DNA of 64,000 bases from Kangsaoukella pontilimi (GCF_009830125.1 NZ_WUPT01000001.1:992001-1056000); one strand, 5' to 3'; counted from the first letter of the stretch, positions 11,007 through 20,621 are shown. Program-made: numbers and translations. Notes: generated from the sequence alone by a model not told the origin.

Positions 11007-11132
11007 TCAGATGTGGCCGATATAGGCCGCCAGGAACAGAGCGCCCGACAGCGCAAGGATCGACGCCAGCCGGTCGAGGTTCAGCTCGACCAGAAGTTCA
11101 AGCCCGCGGTACCCTGTCTGAAGAATCTGCAT
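11007..11132 (-). CDS. Small membrane peptide, 41 residues, between rseP and bamA
   Basis: This short frame has an ATG at 11132, a good AAGGGA ribosome-binding site 8 nt upstream and a TGA at 11009-11007. The peptide starts MQILQTGYRGLELLVELN and ends with a hydrophobic segment of about 17 residues (ASILALSGALFLAAYIG), followed by H-I. It looks like a single-pass inner-membrane micropeptide. A terminator follows immediately, which supports real expression. Its position between the site-2 protease rseP and bamA suggests an envelope role, but I do not recognise the family and assign no function. Confidence 0.6.
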   Translation of the reverse strand: MQILQTGYRGLELLVELNLDRLASILALSGALFLAAYIGHI

Positions 11133-11232
11133 CGGTCCGATCCCTTGTTTGTCTCACCCAAGGAATATTTTCGGAATATGGCGGGATTGGGGCAGGTCCG
11201 CGACCCTTCGGTGACGGTTGCCGTCGCCAGCC

Positions 11233-12570
11233 TCAGGGGCAGAAGAGGTCGTTCGCCACCGCGAAGGCCATCAGCGCCAGCATCAGCGTCAGCCCGCCCG
11301 CCATCAGGTAGCGGAGGGCGGCATCGCTCGGCGGGCGGCCCGTGACGGCCTCCCACGCGTAGAAGACAAGATGCCCGCCGTCGAGCACGGGGATCGGGAA
11401 CAGGTTCAGCAGACCCACCGCCGTGGACAGGACCGCGATGAACCAGATGAAGCTGATCCAGCCCTGGCTCGCCGCCTGACCCGAGGTCTCGGCAATGCCC
11501 ACGGGTCCCGACAGGTTGCAGGTCGAGATCTGGCCCGCGATCATGTGATAAAGGCCCGAGATGCTGGAGCGGATGATGAAGACGATCTGGTTTGCCGCGC
11601 CTGTGATCGCCTGACCCAGACCGGGCGTCTCGGTCGCCGGTTCGATCACCATGCCGCCGTTCATCCCGATCATGTAATGGGTCTCGAACCCACCATCGGG
11701 CAAGGGCATGTCCTGCCGCCGGGGCGTCATCGTCTTGACCAGCGCCTCGCCGTCGCGCCAGACATCGAGTCTGACCTCGGCCCCGTCCGAGCCACGGATC
11801 GCGCCCTGAAGCTGGGTGAAGTCGAAGATCTCCTCGCCTTCCACCGCCGTGATGACGTCGCCCTTCAAGAGCCCCGCTTCTTCCGCCGCCGAGCCAGGAA
11901 CGATACCGGTGGCGATGGGCGGATTGAGCCAGGGGCCTTCCACATCGGTGACCCCGCCGTCGCGGCGAACGGTGTAGACGAGGCGCGGGCTGGGTTCCAG
12001 CGCGCCTGCAAAGCTCGCGAATTCCGAGGTAGAGGGCAGCGCCTCGCCGTCGATGGCAAGGATCACGTCGCCCGAGGTCAGGCCGCCCGGCCCGCCCGGC
12101 ACGTCGCGGATATCGGCCACGGTCAGCGGGTCCGTCGCCACGCCGCGCACCATCATCAGCGCCGCGAAGACGATCAACGACAGGATGAAGTTGAAGACGG
12201 GACCGGCCGCAACCGTCGCCGTCCGCGCCCAGAGAGGCGCGCCATGCATGGTTTCGCGCCTGTCCTGAGGGGCGAGCGCCGCCATCGCGTCGACGTCCTT
12301 GCCCGAGGCCGCGTCGGCGTCGCCCCGGAACTTGACATATCCGCCAAAAGGCAGCGCCGCGATCTGCCAGCGGGTGCCGTGCTTGTCGACCTTCGAGGCC
12401 AGAACCGGCCCGAACCCGATGGAAAACACATCCGCCTTGATGCCCGACCAGCGCCCGACGATGTAATGGCCGTACTCGTGAACCGCCACGATGATCGACA
12501 GCGCCACCACGAAGGCGATCAGCGTGAATGCCACGTTGCCGAATGTGGGGATCAGTCCAGCAAGTTCCAT
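11233..12570 (-). CDS. rseP: Site-2 zinc metalloprotease RseP
   Basis: Intramembrane protease that completes cleavage of anti-sigma factors and clears signal peptides. The zinc-binding HEYGH is at residues 31-35 in the first membrane helix. PDZ-type sequence occupies the periplasmic middle (about 130-300), and the third zinc ligand lies in the C-terminal NLFPIPVLDGGH motif. At 445 residues and with several hydrophobic helices it is complete. It follows dxr by 8 bp in the usual cdsA-dxr-rseP-bamA order. Confidence 0.96.
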   Translation of the reverse strand: MELAGLIPTFGNVAFTLIAFVVALSIIVAVHEYGHYIVGRWSGIKADVFSIGFGPVLASKVDKHGTRWQIAALPFGGYVKFRGDADAASGKDVDAMAALAPQDRRETMHGAPLWARTATVAAGPVFNFILSLIVFAALMMVRGVATDPLTVADIRDVPGGPGGLTSGDVILAIDGEALPSTSEFASFAGALEPSPRLVYTVRRDGGVTDVEGPWLNPPIATGIVPGSAAEEAGLLKGDVITAVEGEEIFDFTQLQGAIRGSDGAEVRLDVWRDGEALVKTMTPRRQDMPLPDGGFETHYMIGMNGGMVIEPATETPGLGQAITGAANQIVFIIRSSISGLYHMIAGQISTCNLSGPVGIAETSGQAASQGWISFIWFIAVLSTAVGLLNLFPIPVLDGGHLVFYAWEAVTGRPPSDAALRYLMAGGLTLMLALMAFAVANDLFCP

Positions 12571-12578
12571 AGGGCCCC

Positions 12579-13751
12579 TCAGGCTTGTCGTCTGTCCATC
12601 GCGCGGACCGCGTGCTCTCTGGCCATTTGGTCCGCCTCGGCCACGGTATCAAGGGTAATCGCGGCCTTTCCTAGACCATCGCCTGACATCTTTTCGATCA
12701 CATCCGCGACAACGGCGGCCATATCGAGAAAGCCGATCCGGCCCGCGATGAACCCGTCGAGCGCGCTTTCCTTGGCGGCGGTGAAGACCGCTCCGGCCAG
12801 ACCGCCCTCCTCCATCACCCACCGCGCAAGGCCAAGTGCGGGATAGCGCGCCTCATCCGGCGCGCGGAAGGTCAGCTGCCCGATTTTGGCGAGATCCAGC
12901 CGCTCCACCGGCAGGTCGCGCCGCTCGGGCCAGTGTAGCGCATAGCCGATCGCGTGGCGCATATCCGGCGGGCCGACATGGGCCATCAGCGCGCCGTCGT
13001 TGAATCCAACCAGCGCGTGAACCAGGCTTTCGGGGTGGATGATCGCTTCGATCCGGTCCGGCGCCAAACCGAAAAACTCATGAGTTTCAATTAGCTCCAT
13101 CGCCTTGTTGAAGAGGCTCGCGCTGTCGATGGTGATCCGTTGGCCCATGTCCCAGTTCGGATGCGACGACGCCTCGGCCAGCGTGGCGCGGGCCAGATCC
13201 TCGACCGGCCAGTCGCGGAAAGCGCCGCCCGAGGCGGTGATGACGATCCGCTCGACGGCGCCCATATCCTCGCCCACCAACGCCTGAAAGACGGCCGAAT
13301 GCTCGCTGTCGACGGGCAGAACCGTCGCGCCATGCTCTTCCGCCGTGCCCATCAGCAGAGCGCCAGCCGTGACAAGGCTTTCCTTGTTGGCGAGCGCCAG
13401 CGTCGCGCCGTGGGAGAGCGCCCTGAGCCCCGGCTCAAGCCCCGCCGCGCCTACGATGGCACTCATGGTCCAGTCGGCGGGGCGGTCTGCGGCCTCGACC
13501 AGCGCGGCGCGGCCCGCCGCAACCTCTATGCCTGAGCCCGCCAGCGCCTCGGACAACTCTCCCAGCAGGCTTTCCTCGGAGGTCACCGCGATCTCGGCGC
13601 CAAGGGCGCGCGCCTGTTCGGCCAGTTTCGCGATGTTCCGCCCGCCGGTCAGGGCGACGACGTCATAGGCGTCGGGGTCGCGGCAAATCAGGTCGACGGT
13701 GTTGCAGCCGATTGACCCGGTCGATCCGAAGATCGTCACCCGTCGCGTCAC
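12579..13751 (-). CDS. dxr: 1-deoxy-D-xylulose 5-phosphate reductoisomerase Dxr (IspC)
   Basis: Converts DXP to 2-C-methyl-D-erythritol 4-phosphate with NADPH, the committed step of the MEP isoprenoid pathway. The N-terminal NADPH-binding motif GSTGSIG starts near residue 9. Later come the metal- and substrate-binding segments VDSEHSAVFQ and SGGAFRDWP, and the family motif HPNWDMGQRITIDSASLFNK. The protein has 390 residues. Its start overlaps the cdsA stop by 4 bp. The next MEP enzymes (IspD-IspF) are encoded as a fusion at 55746. Confidence 0.97.
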   Translation of the reverse strand: MTRRVTIFGSTGSIGCNTVDLICRDPDAYDVVALTGGRNIAKLAEQARALGAEIAVTSEESLLGELSEALAGSGIEVAAGRAALVEAADRPADWTMSAIVGAAGLEPGLRALSHGATLALANKESLVTAGALLMGTAEEHGATVLPVDSEHSAVFQALVGEDMGAVERIVITASGGAFRDWPVEDLARATLAEASSHPNWDMGQRITIDSASLFNKAMELIETHEFFGLAPDRIEAIIHPESLVHALVGFNDGALMAHVGPPDMRHAIGYALHWPERRDLPVERLDLAKIGQLTFRAPDEARYPALGLARWVMEEGGLAGAVFTAAKESALDGFIAGRIGFLDMAAVVADVIEKMSGDGLGKAAITLDTVAEADQMAREHAVRAMDRRQA

Positions 13752-14548
13752 AGCGGCACCGCCACCGGGGGAAAGTCGACGACCGCCTCGATCACCAACA
13801 GGAACAGCGACGCGCCCAGCATGGCGTCGAACCGGTCGAACATGCCGCCATGGCCCGGAATGATCGAGGAAGAATCCTTGACCCCCATGCGCCGCTTGAG
13901 CGCGCTTTCGGCCACGTCACCGATCTGGCCGGCCATGGAGACGGCGATGGAAATACCAATCAGCTCCGCCCCTGCCTCGCCCTGCCAGACGTAGAATGCG
14001 CCGACCATCGCCGCGCCGATCCAGCCGGCGACCGTGCCGGACCATGTCTTCTTGGGGCTGACCTTGGGCCAGAATTTCGGCCCGCCGATGAAGCGGCCTG
14101 CGAAATAGCCGAGAATGTCGGTCACGATCACCACCAGCGCCAACCACGCCATCCAGCCGAAGCCGAAATCGTCGCGGAGCGCCACCAGGCCGAAGCCCGC
14201 GACGGTGATCGCGGCGGTATAGATCGTATAGGTGAATCGGTTCTCGGAAAGCTGACTGACCCCAAGGACGGCAGGCAGCATCAGAAGCGGCAGCGCGAAG
14301 CCGTCCGGCAGCTCGACCGCCGCGAACATCACGAGACCCGCAAATATGCCAAGCGGCACCGCCTTGGACGGCGCGCCGATCATCCGCACCAGTTCCCAGA
14401 CCATGATGCCGGTCACCAGCGCGATGAGGATGTGGAACGGAATGCCCCCCAGCCACATGACCCAGAGGCCCACCGCCGCCGCGACCCCGCCGGAGATCAG
14501 GCGCGGCCCCAGATCGGCCCATTTCCCCCCACCCGTCGCCGCTGTCAT
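13748..14548 (-). CDS. cdsA: Phosphatidate cytidylyltransferase CdsA
   Basis: Makes CDP-diacylglycerol from phosphatidic acid and CTP in the inner membrane, feeding phospholipid synthesis. The 266-residue protein is a string of hydrophobic helices. The family signature is seen near the C-terminal half: KVSPKKTWSGTVAGW, then LKRRMGVKDSSSIIPGHGGMFDR with its conserved acidic and glycine residues. It overlaps both uppS and dxr by 4 bp, so this block is translated as a unit. Confidence 0.96.
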   Translation of the reverse strand: MTAATGGGKWADLGPRLISGGVAAAVGLWVMWLGGIPFHILIALVTGIMVWELVRMIGAPSKAVPLGIFAGLVMFAAVELPDGFALPLLMLPAVLGVSQLSENRFTYTIYTAAITVAGFGLVALRDDFGFGWMAWLALVVIVTDILGYFAGRFIGGPKFWPKVSPKKTWSGTVAGWIGAAMVGAFYVWQGEAGAELIGISIAVSMAGQIGDVAESALKRRMGVKDSSSIIPGHGGMFDRFDAMLGASLFLLVIEAVVDFPPVAVPL

Positions 14549-15270
14549 CCAGGCACGGCCCCGAAGCGGCGTTCACGATGGGAATAGCTGTGGAGCACGC
14601 GCGCGAATTCCTCGCGCGTGAAGTCCGGCCAGAGCGTGTCGACGAATTCGTATTCCGAATAGGCCGACTGCCAGAGCAGGAAGTTCGAGATCCGCGCCTC
14701 GCCGCTGGTGCGGATGACCAGGTCGGGATCGGGAAGGACATAGGTGTCCAGGTGGCGCGCCAGCATTTCGGCATCCACCGTCTCGGGGTCGACCACGCCT
14801 GCAGCCACCTCGCGGCAGAGCCGCTTGGCCGCGCGCGTCACCTCGTCCCGGCCGCCATAGTTCAGCGCCACGGTCAGATGCACGAGATCGTTGTCGCAGG
14901 TCAGAAGCTCGAGCTCGTCCATAAGTGCCACGAGCGTATCGTCCAGCTTCATCCGGTCGCCGATGAACCGGACGCGGACACCGGCCTCGACCAGTTCGCG
15001 CGTCTCGCTCATGAGATAACGCTTGAAAAGCTTCATCAGACCCGAGACCTCGACCTGGGTCCGTTTCCAGTTCTCGGTCGAAAACGCAAAGATCGTCAGG
15101 TATTTGACGCCCAGATCGGGGCACGCCTCGACAATTTCGCGCACGCGCCGCGCGCCCGCGTGATGACCGAAGAGACGCGGCTTGCCGCGCGCCTGAGCCC
15201 AACGGCCGTTACCGTCCATGATGATCGCCACATGTTCCGGCGACGGTCTATCCTTGGATTTACTGCCCAA
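14545..15270 (-). CDS. uppS: Undecaprenyl diphosphate synthase UppS
   Basis: cis-Prenyltransferase that builds the C55 carrier lipid for peptidoglycan and polysaccharides. The catalytic aspartate is D19 in the N-terminal [10 protein letters not shown] motif. Other family blocks are [10 protein letters not shown] and, toward the end, [19 protein letters not shown]. It has 241 residues. It lies 41 bp after frr and overlaps cdsA by 4 bp. Confidence 0.97.
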   Translation of the reverse strand: MGSKSKDRPSPEHVAIIMDGNGRWAQARGKPRLFGHHAGARRVREIVEACPDLGVKYLTIFAFSTENWKRTQVEVSGLMKLFKRYLMSETRELVEAGVRVRFIGDRMKLDDTLVALMDELELLTCDNDLVHLTVALNYGGRDEVTRAAKRLCREVAAGVVDPETVDAEMLARHLDTYVLPDPDLVIRTSGEARISNFLLWQSAYSEYEFVDTLWPDFTREEFARVLHSYSHRERRFGAVPG

Positions 15271-15311
15271 TCGGGGTCTCCTTTGTCAGCGCCCCACCCC
15301 GCACGGTGTCT

Positions 15312-15875
15312 TTACACCTGCATTATTTCTTCTTGCTTACTTTCCAGCGCCGCGTCGATTTTCGCGATCGCCTTGTCTGTCTGCTCCTGCACCGCGCCTT
15401 CCCAGAACTTCTGGTCGTCTTCGGACATGCCCTGAGCCTTGGCCTTCTTGATCTGGTCCATCCCGTCGCGGCGGACGTTGCGGATCGCCACGCGGGCGTT
15501 CTCGGCATATTGCCCGGCGACCTTGGTCAACTCGCGACGTCGCTCTTCGTTCAATTCGGGGATCGGAAGACGGATGATGGTGCCGTCCACCACCGGGTTG
15601 ATGCCGAGGCCGCTCTCGCGCAGCGCCTTCTCGACCTTCGAGGTCATCGACTTGTCCCAGACATTGACCGTGATCATCCGCGGCTCGGGCACGTTCACCG
15701 TGCCCACCTGGTTGATCGGGGTGGGCGAGCCATAGGCATCGACCATCACGGGCTCCAGCATCGAGGCCGAGGCGCGCCCGGTTCTCAGCGTCAGGAATTC
15801 CTGGCGAAGCGACGCCAGCGCGCCGTCCATCCGCCGTTCGATATCGTCGAGGTCGATCTCGAAATCGTCTGCCAT
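15312..15875 (-). CDS. frr: Ribosome recycling factor Frr
   Basis: Splits post-termination ribosomes together with EF-G. The ATG at 15875 ([16 protein letters not shown]) gives 187 residues, the normal family length; an upstream in-frame ATG would add 22 residues without similarity. The conserved [10 protein letters not shown] block and the glycine-rich [12 protein letters not shown] segment are present. It lies 120 bp downstream of pyrH, the usual pyrH-frr-uppS order. Confidence 0.97.
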   Translation of the reverse strand: MADDFEIDLDDIERRMDGALASLRQEFLTLRTGRASASMLEPVMVDAYGSPTPINQVGTVNVPEPRMITVNVWDKSMTSKVEKALRESGLGINPVVDGTIIRLPIPELNEERRRELTKVAGQYAENARVAIRNVRRDGMDQIKKAKAQGMSEDDQKFWEGAVQEQTDKAIAKIDAALESKQEEIMQV

Positions 15876-15995
15876 GCCTGTTCCAACCCGTTTCTCTTGC
15901 GGCCTTCCGCCGGTTTTGTTGTCTATAGCCGTGAACCTCAAGCCTTGTATAGACCGAAGCCCCCGCGCGATGTGCAGCGTTTCAGCAGCGCCCGC

Positions 15996-16724
15996 TCAGT
16001 CCTCGACCTTTGTATAGGTGCCCTGCCCCGACAGGATGCCCCGGAAACCGCCCGGCTCGTCCAGCGAGAAAACGATGATCGGCAGCTTGTTGTCGCGGGC
16101 CAGCGCGATGGCGCTCGCGTCCATCACGCCCAGATGCTTGGCCAGCACCTCGTCATAGGTCACATGCTCGTAGCGCTTGGCATCGGCGTACTTGTTAGGG
16201 TCCTTGTCATAGACCCCGTCCACCTTGGTGCCCTTGAAGATCGCCTCGCAGGACATTTCCGAGGCGCGCAGCGTCGCGGCCGTGTCCGTCGTGAAATACG
16301 GGTTGCCCGTGCCGGCGGCAAAGATGCAGACCCGTTTCTTTTCCAGGTGCCGGACCGCGCGGCGCCGGATATAGGGTTCGGCCACCTCGTCCATGCGGAT
16401 GGCCGAGATGACGCGGGTGTGGATGCCCAGCCCCTCAAGCGCCGACTGCATGGCGAGCGCGTTCATGACGGTGGCGAGCATCCCCATGTAGTCCGCCGTC
16501 GTCCGCTCCATGCCCTGTGCCGAGCCCTGAAGCCCCCGGAAGATGTTTCCGCCGCCGATCACCATGCAGATCTCGACGCCCAGATCATGCACAGACTTCA
16601 CCTCCTGCGCGATCCGCGAGACGGTGGGCGGATGCAGGCCGAACCCCTGGTCTCCCATCAGGGCCTCGCCAGAGATCTTCAGAAGCACACGCTCGTAGGA
16701 AGGTTTCGGGCCATCGTCGGTCAT
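15996..16724 (-). CDS. pyrH: UMP kinase PyrH
   Basis: Phosphorylates UMP to UDP, a hexameric amino-acid-kinase fold enzyme unrelated to eukaryotic UMP kinase. The N-terminal [11 protein letters not shown] is the phosphate-binding loop. GGGNIFRG, the segment [16 protein letters not shown] and [16 protein letters not shown] are typical blocks. It has 242 residues. It is the first gene of the long leftward envelope cluster and is divergent from miaA across an 84-bp spacer. Confidence 0.97.
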   Translation of the reverse strand: MTDDGPKPSYERVLLKISGEALMGDQGFGLHPPTVSRIAQEVKSVHDLGVEICMVIGGGNIFRGLQGSAQGMERTTADYMGMLATVMNALAMQSALEGLGIHTRVISAIRMDEVAEPYIRRRAVRHLEKKRVCIFAAGTGNPYFTTDTAATLRASEMSCEAIFKGTKVDGVYDKDPNKYADAKRYEHVTYDEVLAKHLGVMDASAIALARDNKLPIIVFSLDEPGGFRGILSGQGTYTKVED

Positions 16725-16808
16725 CGCGGGGGGAGCCTTTCAATCGGGGTTTTGCACGCGGGCGAAAAATGTCGGAAAACGGCGGCGGGTTCAACGCGGA
16801 AGCAACCA

Positions 16809-17714
16809 TTGACCGAGACAACAGACATTCCCCGCCTGCTCGACGCGCTCGATCCGTCGCGCCCCGTCCTTCTGGCGGGCCCCACGGCCAGCGGGAAATC
16901 CGCGCTCGCCTTCGCGCTGGCCGAGCGCACGGGCGGTCCCATCGTGAATGCCGACGCGCTGCAGGTCTTCTCCGACTGGCGTGTCCTGACCGCGCGGCCC
17001 GGCCCCGAGGACGAGGCACGCCACCACCATGCGCTCTATGGCCACGTGCCGGGCAAGGAACCCTATTCCGTCGGCCAGTGGCTTCGCGATCTGGCCCCGT
17101 TTCTCGACGGGCCGCCCCCGGTGATCGTGGGCGGCACGGGGCTCTATTTCACCGCACTGACCGAGGGGCTGGCCGACATCCCCGAAACGCCGCAGCCAGT
17201 GCGGGCCGAGGCGATGCAGCGGATCGCCGCCGATGGGGCGGATACGCTTCTCGAAGAGATCGACGCCGAAACTGCTGCGCGCATCGACCGGCAGAACCCG
17301 ATGCGAATCCAGCGCGCCTGGGAGGTACTGCAGACCACCGGGCGCGGTCTGGCGACCTGGCAGGACGAAACAGGCCCGCCTCTTCTGCCGCTCGACCGGG
17401 CCGAGGCCATCCTTCTCGACGCGCCCAAGGACTGGCTGACGCCCCGGATCGAGGCACGCTTCGCCCAGATGATCCGGACGGGCGCGCTCGACGAGGCGCG
17501 CGCCAATGCCGACACCTTCGACCCGAACCAGCCTTCGGCAAAGGCGATTGGCGCCGCAGAACTGGTGGCCCATATCCGGGGCCAGATGTCTCTCGAAGAG
17601 GCGGCGCAGCGCGCAACGCTTCTGACCCGGCAATACGCCAAGCGGCAGCGGAGCTGGTTCCGCGCCCGCATGGGCGGCTGGCGGCACATCCGCGCGGCAG
17701 ATGTTAGCGCATGA
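16809..17714 (+). CDS. miaA: tRNA dimethylallyltransferase MiaA
   Basis: Adds a dimethylallyl group to A37 of tRNAs that read UNN codons. The P-loop GPTASGKS is at residues 24-31, followed by NADALQVF, and [10 protein letters not shown] is the next conserved block. There is no ATG before the P-loop; a TTG at 16809 with GGAAG 6 nt upstream gives 301 residues (read as [11 protein letters not shown]) and is the best start. It is divergent from pyrH. Its substrate dimethylallyl diphosphate comes from the MEP pathway encoded elsewhere in the window. Confidence 0.93.
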   Translation: MTETTDIPRLLDALDPSRPVLLAGPTASGKSALAFALAERTGGPIVNADALQVFSDWRVLTARPGPEDEARHHHALYGHVPGKEPYSVGQWLRDLAPFLDGPPPVIVGGTGLYFTALTEGLADIPETPQPVRAEAMQRIAADGADTLLEEIDAETAARIDRQNPMRIQRAWEVLQTTGRGLATWQDETGPPLLPLDRAEAILLDAPKDWLTPRIEARFAQMIRTGALDEARANADTFDPNQPSAKAIGAAELVAHIRGQMSLEEAAQRATLLTRQYAKRQRSWFRARMGGWRHIRAADVSA

Positions 17715-17781
17715 CATTTTCCCGTGAGCCCGAAGACGTTCCCCCTTTCAACCGCCCGCCGCTTTTGTCATAAGGCGCGCG

Positions 17782-17922
17782 ATGACAAACAGGATCGCTT
17801 TCGGTCTGGCTCTTTTCCTGGCGGTGCTTCTGGCGCTGAACTTCGCCCTTGGCCTTGAATGGCACATTTTCTGGGGGCGCAAATTCCTGGAACTGGTCCG
17901 GCTCCTCGCCTTCTGGCGCTAG
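17782..17922 (+). CDS. Small membrane peptide, 46 residues, upstream of gap
   Basis: This short frame runs from an ATG at 17782 to a TAG at 17922, 25 bp before the gap start. The peptide begins [20 protein letters not shown], a strong single membrane helix, and ends with a basic and aromatic tail ([16 protein letters not shown]). A small protein of this shape ahead of gap is something I recall from related genomes, but I cannot verify it here and no function is known. Co-transcription with gap is likely from the short spacing. Confidence 0.55.
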   Translation: MTNRIAFGLALFLAVLLALNFALGLEWHIFWGRKFLELVRLLAFWR

Positions 17923-17947
17923 CGGTCGCAACCTGAGGAGAAGACCT

Positions 17948-18949
17948 TTGGCAGTCAAAGTCGCCATCAACGGATTCGGACGCATCGGCCGCAACGTGCT
18001 GCGCGCCATCATCGAGTCGGGCCGCACCGATATCGAGGTCATCGCGATCAACGATCTCGGCCCCGTCGAGACCAACGCGCATCTTCTGCGCTACGACAGC
18101 GTGCATGGCCGCTTCCCGGCCACCGTGACCACGACCGAGGACACGATCGATGTGGGCCGCGGCCCGATCCGCGTGACGGCGATCCGCAACCCCGCCGACC
18201 TGCCCTGGTCGGATGTGGATATCGTGATGGAATGCACCGGCATCTTCACCTCCAAGGAGAAATGCCAGGCGCATCTCGACAACGGCTCGAGCCGGGTTCT
18301 GATTTCGGCGCCCGGCACCGATGCCGACAAGACCATCGTCTACGGCGTCAACCATGATCAGCTGACCTCGGACGATATCGTCGTCTCGAACGCCTCTTGC
18401 ACCACCAACTGCCTCAGCCCGGTGGCCAAGGTGCTGAACGATACGATCGGCATCACCAAAGGCTTCATGACCACGATCCACAGCTATACCGGCGACCAGC
18501 CGACGCTGGACACGATGCACAAGGATCTTTACCGCGCCCGTGCCGCCGCGATGTCGATGATCCCGACCTCGACCGGTGCGGCCAAGGCCGTGGGCCTCGT
18601 CCTGCCGGAGCTGAACGGCAAGCTCGACGGCGTCGCGATCCGGGTGCCGACGCCCAACGTTTCGGTCGTGGACCTCGTCTTCGAGGCCAGCCGCGCCACC
18701 ACGGTGGACGAGGTGAACGCCGCAATCCGCGAAGCCGCCGACGGCCCGCTCAAGGGCATCCTGGGCTACACGGACGAAAAGCTGGTCAGCCAGGACTTCA
18801 ACCACGACCCGCATTCGTCGATCTTCCACATGGACCAGACCAAGGTCATGGACGGCAACATGGTCCGTATCCTGACCTGGTACGACAACGAATGGGGCTT
18901 CTCGAACCGCATGTCCGATACCGCGGTCGCCATGGGCAAGCTCATCTGA
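17948..18949 (+). CDS. gap: Glyceraldehyde-3-phosphate dehydrogenase, type I
   Basis: Oxidises glyceraldehyde 3-phosphate to 1,3-bisphosphoglycerate in central carbon metabolism. The chosen start is a TTG at 17948 (reads [15 protein letters not shown]) with a strong GAGGAG 7 nt upstream, giving 333 residues. The Rossmann motif GFGRIG is at residues 9-14 and the catalytic cysteine is C151 in SNASCTTNC. The C-terminal WYDNEWGFS block is intact. A clear terminator follows. Confidence 0.97.
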   Translation: MAVKVAINGFGRIGRNVLRAIIESGRTDIEVIAINDLGPVETNAHLLRYDSVHGRFPATVTTTEDTIDVGRGPIRVTAIRNPADLPWSDVDIVMECTGIFTSKEKCQAHLDNGSSRVLISAPGTDADKTIVYGVNHDQLTSDDIVVSNASCTTNCLSPVAKVLNDTIGITKGFMTTIHSYTGDQPTLDTMHKDLYRARAAAMSMIPTSTGAAKAVGLVLPELNGKLDGVAIRVPTPNVSVVDLVFEASRATTVDEVNAAIREAADGPLKGILGYTDEKLVSQDFNHDPHSSIFHMDQTKVMDGNMVRILTWYDNEWGFSNRMSDTAVAMGKLI

Positions 18950-18976
18950 GCCAGCGCAACCAGATGCGACGGAAAG

Positions 18977-19004
18977 GGCGGCCCGGTGGCCGCCTTTTTC
19001 TTTT
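18977..19004 (+). terminator. Rho-independent terminator of gap
   Basis: A perfect 7-bp stem, GGCGGCC (18977-18983) and GGCCGCC (18988-18994), with a four-base loop is followed by TTTTTCTTTT. It lies 28 bp after the gap stop codon. Confidence 0.9.
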
Positions 19005-19053
19005 GACCCCTTCTCTCACCACGGACCGGTCGCGGATGACACCATTCCGCCGT

Positions 19054-19075
19054 GAGTATTTTCCCAAGAAGAAAG
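19054..19075. repeat. Short dispersed motif, copy 1
   Basis: The 22-bp sequence starting GAGTATTTTCCCAAGAAG recurs in the opposite orientation at 35115-35137 with one inserted base. Both copies lie in intergenic DNA just beyond the 3' end of a housekeeping gene (gap here, hemB there). The function is unknown. Confidence 0.45.
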
Positions 19076-19202
19076 ACAGTTTGAGTCAAATTTTCGCTTC
19101 TTCTGTTCACAAATACTCATGGCCTCCGCGGCGGGCCAGGCGCGGCCCCGGACGTAGGCGATTTCGCTTCCCGACCGCGCCCGCCTGACATAGCGTCCGC
19201 CC

Positions 19203-20414
19203 ATGAGCGCCACCCAACATGACAGTGCCTATGCTTGGACACGGCTCGCGATTTCGCTCGCCATCGCCGTCGCGGGCAATATCGGCATGTGGGCGGTTGT
19301 GGTGGTGCTGCCCGACATGCAGGCCGATTTCGGCACCGGCCGGGCCGACGCGACATGGCCCTATATCCTGGCCATGCTGGGCTTCGCGCTGGGCAACGTG
19401 GTCTTCGGGCGCGCGGTGGACCGCTTCGGGATCGTGCCGGTTCTGGTCGCGGCCGGGCTTGCCTCGGGGCTCGGCTTCGCGGCTGCGGCCCTGTCCGAGG
19501 CATGGATCGTCGTGACCCTGATGCACCTCGTGCTTGGCCTCGGCGCCTCGGCCACCTTCGGCCCGCTCATCGCGGATGTCTCGCAATGGTTCCGCCGGCG
19601 GAGGGGTATCGCCGTCGCGCTGGCCGCCAGCGGCAACTATCTCTCGGGCGTCGTCTGGCCGCCGGCCATCATCTGGGTCATGAGCGTCAGCGACTGGCGC
19701 GGCGCCTACCTGATGCTGGCGATTGCCATTCTCGCGACCGTCATCCCCGGGGCCTTCCTGCTCCGGCCCCGGATCGACAGTGCCACCGACGCGCTTGCCA
19801 CCGCCGATGCTGCGGCGAATGCCCAGGCCACGGGTCTCTCACCCCGCGCACTGACCGTGCTTCTGGCGATTGCGGGGATCGGTTGCTGCGTGGCGATGTC
19901 CATGCCACAGGTCCATATCGTCGCCCTCTGCGTCGACCGGGGCTTCGGCGCCGAGGCGGGGGCCGGGATGCTCAGCCTGATGCTGGCAGGCGGGGTCGTC
20001 TCGCGGCTTGTCTCGGGCGCACTGGCCGACCGGTTCGGCGGGCTCGTCACACTGCTCATCGGCTCGACGCTTCAGATGCTGGCGCTTTGCCTCTTCCTGA
20101 TCGACGGCGGCCTCACACCGCTCTACCTCATCGCGCTGATCTTCGGCCTCAGCCAGGGTGGAATCGTCCCGGCCTACGCGATCATCATCCGCGAATACCT
20201 GCCGCCCCGCGAAGCCGGTGGCAGGGTCGGAATCGTTCTCAGCGTGACCATTCTCGGCATGGCGCTTGGCGGCTGGATCGGCGGCTGGCTTTATGACCTG
20301 AGCGGCAGCTACGCGCTTGCGATCTGGAACGGCGTGGCCTGGAACATGCTCAATATCGGCATTGTCCTCGCGATCCTCGCCCGGCGCGGTCCGCGCCCGC
20401 TCGTCCCTGCCTGA
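19203..20414 (+). CDS. Major facilitator superfamily transporter
   Basis: A 403-residue protein with about twelve hydrophobic helices. An MFS loop-like motif (GRAVDRFG) follows the second helix and a second one (GALADRFGG) lies at the start of the C-terminal half, which supports two six-helix bundles. The overall pattern resembles monocarboxylate/oxalate-formate type carriers, but the substrate cannot be read from the sequence. It stands alone downstream of gap, about 250 bp away, and is followed by a hairpin whose T-tract faces the other strand. Confidence 0.85.
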   Translation: MSATQHDSAYAWTRLAISLAIAVAGNIGMWAVVVVLPDMQADFGTGRADATWPYILAMLGFALGNVVFGRAVDRFGIVPVLVAAGLASGLGFAAAALSEAWIVVTLMHLVLGLGASATFGPLIADVSQWFRRRRGIAVALAASGNYLSGVVWPPAIIWVMSVSDWRGAYLMLAIAILATVIPGAFLLRPRIDSATDALATADAAANAQATGLSPRALTVLLAIAGIGCCVAMSMPQVHIVALCVDRGFGAEAGAGMLSLMLAGGVVSRLVSGALADRFGGLVTLLIGSTLQMLALCLFLIDGGLTPLYLIALIFGLSQGGIVPAYAIIIREYLPPREAGGRVGIVLSVTILGMALGGWIGGWLYDLSGSYALAIWNGVAWNMLNIGIVLAILARRGPRPLVPA

Positions 20415-20430
20415 GACACGCGATGCGACC

Positions 20431-20506
20431 AAAAAAAACGCCCGCACAAGGCGGGCGTTAAGTTATTGAGGCAGGTTTCATACAGGCAAGAAACCTATCG
20501 AGCAGT
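20431..20506 (-). ncRNA. Candidate trans-acting small RNA (about 76 nt)
   Basis: Reading leftward from about 20506, the sequence contains a 7-bp hairpin AGGTTTC/GAAACCT (20496-20490 with 20479-20473). It ends in a strong terminator with arms AACGCCCGC/GCGGGCGTT (20459-20451 with 20445-20437) followed by eight T on the minus strand. A good minus-strand sigma-70 promoter lies just upstream of the expected 5' end. The T-tract is only on the minus strand and no leftward protein gene is nearby, so the terminator needs another transcript. No match to a known RNA family is recognised. Confidence 0.55.
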
Positions 20507-20512
20507 GCCCCA

Positions 20513-20541
20513 TTTATACGCAATGAATTGCCGGGGGCCAA
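20513..20541 (-). promoter_or_regulatory. Promoter of the candidate small RNA
   Basis: On the minus strand TTGGCC (20541-20536) and TATAAA (20518-20513) are separated by exactly 17 bp. The -10 matches 5 of 6 and the -35 4 of 6 consensus positions. Transcription would start near 20506 and run into the terminator at 20437-20459. Confidence 0.55.
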
Positions 20542-20621
20542 GCTAAAAGTTTGAAAACATTTACTGTGGCCCTTAGGCTTCACTTCCAAAGAACATAAGG
20601 AGCAGAAGGATTGTCGCGAAA

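Noticed and set aside
8754-11345. 863-codon rightward open frame
   Set aside because: Antisense to bamA, which has a signal peptide, POTRA repeats and a C-terminal phenylalanine; the frame is a by-product of high GC.
15306-17714. 802-codon rightward frame ending in MiaA
   Set aside because: Only the part from the TTG at 16809 is MiaA; the first 500 codons are antisense to frr and pyrH and show no domain.
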